Assembly (NCBI RefSeq): GCF_001540865.1
Contig: NC_033623.1
Coordinates: 5,509,262 to 5,573,261 of the forward strand
DNA length: 64,000 bases
Direction: 5' to 3'
Source: Ananas comosus
Taxonomy: Eukaryota > Streptophyta > Magnoliopsida > Poales > Bromeliaceae
Under the pieces are notes generated by a model. It had not been told where the DNA came from. It was given only the letters and a program-made list of their open reading frames with translations, and did no database searches. A program made the position numbers and the translations under genes. Shown one piece after another: positions 59,790 through 64,000 of the stretch. Within the stretch, counting starts at the first letter, position 1. Each line of letters begins with the position of its first letter.

Positions 59790-60510
59790 TTAAACTCTAA
59801 TTAAATGAATTAGAGTTTGATTTAGTTAATTGAACTTTAAATATATGTGATAAAGTCCAACGAGATTTGAAATATTTTGGATTAGACTCTAATTTTATAT
59901 TTTAAAGTCTAGTATAATTAAGCTCTATGCTTATATGTTCGAGCTCAATTAAGTTCACCATAAAGCCAAATATTAACTAAATCCTAATTATATGTATTAG
60001 GACTAGTCAAAATTTGATTTAAATTAAACTCTAAGTGTATGTATTAGAGTCTAATTTGGTTTCACATGAACTAAATCCTAATTACATATGTTAGGATTAG
60101 TCAAAATATTTTAAATTAAACTCTAAATGTATATATTAGAGTCCAATTTAATTTCATTTGGGTTCGCCGTAAGATGAATTTATGTCCACCATGTAGCGAG
60201 ATACGGACCAAATCCTAATTATATGTGTTAGGATTAGCCGAAATTAAACTCTAAGTATATGTGTTGGAGTCTAATCAAGAGATGAATCAACTAAATCCTA
60301 ATTTTATAAGTTAGGATTAGTTAAAGTTTAAACTCTAAGTGTATGTATTAGAGTTTAATTTAATGAACTCTAAGTATATATATTAGAGCTCAATTGATTT
60401 GATCGGGTGAAACCTTGTATATGGTTTGATCAAATCTAATTAAATATTTTAGAATTTGATCGAGTTTGAATATGTTAAGATTTAGCTCTAGTTATATATG
60501 CTAGAGAAAA
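59790..60510. repeat. Array of about 14 short hairpins (CTCTAA/TTAGAG and TCCTAA/TTAGGA)
   Basis: AT-rich DNA in which short inverted repeats recur every 30-100 bp. Examples: ACTCTAA ... TTAGAGT at 59794-59816, 60028-60050 and 60331-60354; ATCCTAA ... TTAGGAT at 60075-60097, 60211-60233 and 60295-60316. Arms are 6-9 bp and the loop is a conserved 8-10 bp such as GTGTATGTA or TTATATGTG. The two arm types tend to alternate. The array lies in the putative LTR or 5' region of element M. No gene is present. Confidence 0.8.
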
Positions 60511-61470
60511 GGTTTGATATGGGCTCATTTGGATTGGAATTAATTGGGTTGGGTTCGGCTTGGATCAATTTGGATAAATAATTGGATTGGGTTTGGTTTA
60601 TTTGTGTAGGTTGGCTATTGGGTTTGGATTCAGGTTTAACATGGACTGGTTTCATTTTGATTTGGGTTTAGGCTTCATGTTTTGGTTTGGATTTGGGCCT
60701 CATATTTTGATTTGGATTTGGGCTTCATATGGGCTGAATTCATTTTTAGGTTGAGGTTTGGGCTCAATATGGCTCATTTGGTTTGGGTTGAGATTTGGGC
60801 TCAATATGGGATTTGGATTTGGGCTATAGGTTTGGGTTATAGGTAACGGTTAATGGATTTTGAGTGAGGTTAAGGTTAACGGGTTTGATTTCAAATCTTG
60901 ATTTCGGTTAAATATTTGGATTTGGTTTTAGTCCATATGAGGAAATCCATCATCTGAATGGGTTTTCAGTACAAACATAGTTTGGATTAGCTTGGATTCA
61001 AACTTGGGCTTGGGCTAGGTGTGGCTTCATGTAATTCAGGTTATGATCCAATTCTATTATGGATTCATGGTCCAAATTTGGGCCCGTGTAGTTGTATGGT
61101 ATGAATTCAAGTTGAGGCCTGAATTGGATGTGGGCTCGGGCTCAATTTAGGCCCGTGTGGTTTAAGCCTATATTTTCCTTTAGGCAAGTTACAGAATTGG
61201 GCCCAGAAATTTAGGCCCGTATAATTGCATTCAGGCATGGACTAATTTTGGGCTTATGGATTCGGGTATGGGCTATATTCAGGCCCATATAGTATGAATT
61301 CAGGTTGAGGCCTCAAATTAAGTTCTGGATGTGGGCCTAGGCTCAGTTTAGGCCCGTGTGGCTTAAGCCTATATTTTCCTTTAGGCGAGTTACAGAATTG
61401 GGCTCAGATTCAAGTTTGGGCTGATCCTGATTATGCTGAGCTTGAGTTATGTAACTTCAGGTGAGTATGG
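60511..61470. repeat. GGGCT/GGATTTGG-rich degenerate repeats with a 193-bp duplication
   Basis: Phrases such as TTTGGGCTCAATATGGG, GGATTTGGGCTTCATAT and GGCCCGTGTGG recur through almost 1 kb. A tandem duplication of period about 193 bp begins at ATGAATTCAAGTTGAGGCCT (61101) and ATGAATTCAGGTTGAGGCCT (61294), both running through TAAGCCTATATTTTCCTTTA to ACAGAATTGGGC. No gene is present. From 61471 to 61911 I see only AT-rich sequence with poly-T runs (about 61720-61795, 61870-61880). Confidence 0.78.
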
Positions 61471-61911
61471 GCTTGTTCCAGATGAGATTTTGAGAAGGAA
61501 ATTATTTAGAATTTGAGATCAAAATATTTAAATATATGGTTCATAGTCAAATTCATCACAAATGCACTTTTTATTTGTCAAATTCACACAATATCCAAAG
61601 TAATTAAATTTCGATCCGATCTAATTCGACCAAATCGACAGATTCGGTCAAAGGGTTCGATTATTTTCGAACACGATCAAAAGAACATTAACCTTCATTG
61701 GAGGAGAGTTAAGAGAATACATTTTTTTTTTTCTCTTTATCTCCTTTGAAAATCTAAGACAACATAATTCCTTTTCGTCTTTTTTTTTTTTTTTTACATT
61801 CATGGGACAACTAAGGTGGGAAAAAGAATCCCTTCCTTGCCTCCCTACATTAACAAAGCTCTCTCTCTTTTTTTTTTTATCACTGAAGAGGTAACATTTC
61901 TATCTCTCTTT

Positions 61912-62500
61912 AGAGAAGAGCACCGCTCTTTCTCTCTTTCTTTTTCATCATCGGAGAAATAAAGTCTCTCTTTTCTCTTTAGAGAAGAGCACCGCTCTTT
62001 CTCTTTTTATGCAAATTGGACTCGCCATTGAAGTATTTCGCCGAATAGTTGATGGGCGTGGCTTGAGCCACACTGTCTTTACGGTTGCGACGAGGTCGTC
62101 GGGCGTCAACTCCGGGTAGATATCGCCGTTCCGCTACGTTCACCGCAGATGCTCGAATAGCACCATATTGCACCCGCCAACCACCGCTGACAAGATCTCA
62201 TCGGGACTATGTCGCCAACTTGATCAGAAAAATAAACTTTCGTTCAGGAATTTTATCGAACAGGTGGAGGGCGTTCTTCTGGTTTCATTTGGGAATTTCG
62301 TCGAATGATTGGTCGGTAAATGAGGGCATCGCTCTCTTTATGATTTGCCACCGAGTAATTAGCGGGCGAATTTTGTTTGAGAGGAGAGCACCGCTCTTTC
62401 TCTCAAGATCGCCGTCGAGCGGTTGGTGGGCGGACTCCGGGCACATCAAGCACTTGGCGGGCGGAATCCGTTGGAGAGGAGAGCACCGCTCTCTCTCTCA
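61912..62500. repeat. Four dispersed copies of a GAGAGC-ACC-GCTCT hairpin motif
   Basis: Copies lie at about 61912-61936, 61981-62003, 62380-62404 and 62474-62500. All contain AGAGCACCGCTCT, a perfect 5-bp inverted repeat with an ACC loop, flanked by GAGAAG or GAGGAG and by TCTCTC. The last two are followed by a shared GATCGCCGTCGAGC block about 95 bp apart. The DNA between them has no recognisable gene. Confidence 0.8.
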
Positions 62501-62649
62501 GGATCGCCGTCGAGCAGCTGGCGGCTTTGTTGATGACGGAGCTCCGCTGGGGCTGTGACCTGACAGTGGAGCCACGGATTTGAGACTGCGACGGAGGAGG
62601 ACCGTGACGGCGACTTTGACGGAGCTTCTGCATGGCTTCGGGCGGACCT

Positions 62650-62790
62650 GCCGCGGGTGGCGCGGCTTCGAGTCGAGGACGGCAGCGGTGGCGCTTCAAG
62701 CAGATCGGCCGCAGGTGGCGCGGCTTCGAGTCGAGGATGGCAGCGGTGGCGCTTCAAGCAGATCGGCCACGGGTGGCGCGGCTTCGGAGC
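62650..62790. repeat. 58-bp GC-rich minisatellite
   Basis: CGCGGCTTCGAGTCGAGGA begins at 62661 and 62719, with a partial third unit from 62777, at an exact 58-bp period. The unit includes GGCAGCGGTGGCGCTTCAAG and CAGATCGGCC. Reading frames across it are open on both strands only because of base composition. Confidence 0.85.
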
Positions 62791-63030
62791 ATGTCTCGGG
62801 GCGTTGGAACAAGATCGACGGCGGCGCAGCTAGACTGCTGAGCGGACCTCCCCAGGCTCGGCCTACGCTCGACGACGGTACGGCCCGGCGGTGGCGCGAT
62901 TCGGAGTAGACAAGGGAGGCCGAGCTCGACGATAATGAGGCTCGGGCGAGGAGTGGGCCTCCTCAGGCTTGACATGAATGCGGCTCGGCTTACACTCAAC
63001 ACAGAGCGGACCTCCTCGGGCTTGGCAGCA

Positions 63031-63110
63031 GTGCGGCTCGGCCTTCGCTCGATGGTGGTGAGGCTCGGCCTGCGCTCGACGGCGGTGAGGCTCGATGAGG
63101 CATTTGGTCG
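63031..63110. repeat. 27-bp GC-rich minisatellite
   Basis: GTGCGGCTCGGCCTTCGCTC (63031) and GTGAGGCTCGGCCTGCGCTC (63058) are followed by a partial unit at 63085. Related phrases (GGCTCGGCCTACGCTCGACG) occur near 62857. From 63111 to 63500 I see GC-rich sequence without a recognisable gene. Confidence 0.75.
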
Positions 63111-63501
63111 AACAGGTGGCGGGTGGAGGGAACGACGCAGTAATTTTGCTTCAGGATCTCCTTGTGATCGGAGAAGGCGACGTCGCGATCTCGGAGCAGA
63201 CAGAGAAGGGGGAAGCAGCGATACATCGCCAAGTCCGACGGGAACTTGGGTAGCCTCGGGGCGGACAGCCTCGGAGCGTGCGGCTTCAACGTTGGCGGCT
63301 TTGGAGCGCGCGGCTTGGGAGCGATGGCGACAGCAGCTCTGGGTGGTGTCGGAGTCAAAGGCGAGCCAGCGCGCGAGGTGGCTTTGGAGTAATGCGGGCG
63401 GCCTTGAAGGTGATGCCTTGGGTTGTGATCGACGAGGAGCGACGCGGGCGGTCCTCGGAGCGCGCCTCGGTGCGGCGATTGGCGAGGGTGCAGCAAGGAA
63501 G

Positions 63502-63617
63502 CGAGCGGCCTCGGAGGACGGATCAGCGAGGAAGCGGACGGCCTCGGCGCAAGGATCGGTGAAGAAACGGCGACCTCGGTAGACGGATCAGCGCGGAAGC
63601 AGCCGGCCTCAGCGAAG
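63502..63617. repeat. 33-bp GC-rich minisatellite beside the MinD fragment
   Basis: Units at 63502-63534, 63535-63567, 63568-63599 and a partial one to 63617 share the pattern CGG-CGGCCTCGG-GGACGGATCAGCG-GGAAG. The third unit is 32 bp. The array ends about 30 bp from the MinD-like segment. Confidence 0.78.
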
Positions 63618-63647
63618 CGGCAATGGGCCAAGGCCTGCGGAGCGGCG

Positions 63648-63827
63648 ATCGCGGACGAGCATCGAGGCGGTAGTCGCTGTTGAGGACTTCGGCAGCAATG
63701 TAATTAACGCGATTCTCGAGCCCGAGGAGGAGGTCGAGGTTCCGTAGTCTCATGTCGGTGTTGTCGTCATCTTCCCCACACCGCCCTTCCCGGACGTTAC
63801 CACCACCATGCGCGGCGTCTTCACCGT
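63648..63827 (-). pseudogene. minD: Fragment of a plastid-type MinD (septum-site-determining ATPase) gene
   Basis: On the minus strand one frame reads TVKTPRMVVVTSGKGG then VGKMTTT, the deviant Walker A P-loop of MinD, in which the usual residue after Lys is Thr, here Met. A TGA follows at once. In another frame LRNLDLLLGLENRVNY and AEVL, RLD and then LVRD (the last in a shifted frame) follow, which is the conserved MinD segment downstream of Walker A. Relative to known plant MinD, about 20 residues between the two blocks are missing, by a deletion of about 58 bp that shifts the frame. Homology ends near 63648; the membrane-targeting end and Walker B are absent. MinD positions the plastid division site through ATP-dependent membrane binding. 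This copy cannot make it. It is a captured or degenerate gene fragment. Confidence 0.8.
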
Positions 63828-64000
63828 CAGGTGGTGAGGTCGAGGGAGGAGGGGTCCGGAGAGCGCGGAGGAGGGACGAGGCCGCAGTGGGTGTTGAGCC
63901 CACACGCGGCCGTGCCGCTAATGCGGCGCGCAAGGATGAGGTACACTCGAAGAGGTGGAGGCCGAACTCGCGGGCGGCGGCGCGGCTGCCGACGACGGCG
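63828..64000 (-). other. Region upstream of the MinD fragment
   Basis: By position this could be the transit-peptide coding part of the MinD copy: on the minus strand it is Ser, Pro and Arg rich (for example LSGPLLPRPHHL in the P-loop frame). I found no certain start codon, and the frame cannot be followed confidently to the window edge. Confidence 0.35.

Noticed and set aside
59790..60510. CRISPR-like array (regular short repeats).
   Set aside because: Eukaryotic context, variable spacing, no constant repeat and spacer lengths, arms of two types; better described as a hairpin array.
62996..63631. Long GC-rich frames on both strands between 62 and 63.9 kb.
   Set aside because: Open by base composition and minisatellites; Pro/Ala/Arg-rich without domains. 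Only the MinD segment is credible.

Overview
The window is plant nuclear DNA made almost entirely of nested LTR retrotransposons. I see no intact host gene, tRNA, rRNA or CRISPR array. Plant origin is supported by Ty3/gypsy chromoviruses of Tekay/Del type (fused gag-pol, tRNA-iMet primer site TGGTATCAGAGC, C-terminal chromodomain, LTRs of 2.3-3.5 kb), a Tat/Ogre-type gypsy element, a Ty1/copia LTR resembling the Angela/Tork group, stop codons of the kind left by decay of methylated cytosine, and a broken fragment of a plastid-type MinD gene. GC-rich MinD coding sequence hints at a monocot, but the species cannot be fixed from sequence alone.

Layout, with labels used below. A: minus-strand Tekay element, gag-pol 1-2502 and 5' LTR 2848-5322, running off the left edge. 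B: plus-strand LTR fragment (5323-5950 and 9472-10040), split by antisense solo LTR C (5951-9471). D: plus element 10041-17316, 5' LTR and decayed gag-pol. E: minus element seen as an LTR piece (17317-18418) and an integrase/chromodomain piece (23613-24279). F: truncated plus element 18419-23612. G: plus element 24280-29191 (5' LTR and gag start), its LTR split by minus-strand copia solo LTR H (25453-27336). I: plus element 29192-33510 continuing at 44009-45150. J: complete 10.5-kb plus element 33511-44003 inside the reverse transcriptase of I. K: minus element 45151-52087, split by plus solo LTR L (48744-51196). A run of exactly 100 N (52088-52187) follows. M: decayed minus-strand Tat-type element from 52188 to at least 59506 (RT fragment, zinc-knuckle ORF, gag ORF). 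From 59.5 to 64 kb lie AT-rich hairpin arrays, GGGCT-rich repeats, GC-rich minisatellites and the MinD fragment.

The insertion order can be read from breakpoints and 5-bp target-site duplications: B was hit by D, D by E, E by F and G, G by I, I by J and K, and K by L. J (GAAGC), C (TCCCC), H (CCTTC) and L (CACCC) have both target-site copies. The right halves of K, I, G, E and D should lie to the right in reverse order, but after the N gap the sequence is an unrelated Tat element, so much sequence is probably missing or misjoined there.

The most unusual non-coding signals are dense arrays of palindromic ACCGGT boxes in nearly every Tekay LTR, a swapped GTACCGGTAC-type array in the LTR of D, a regular array of about 14 short hairpins at 59.8-60.5 kb, a four-copy AGAGC-ACC-GCTCT hairpin near 62 kb, and the MinD fragment at the right edge.
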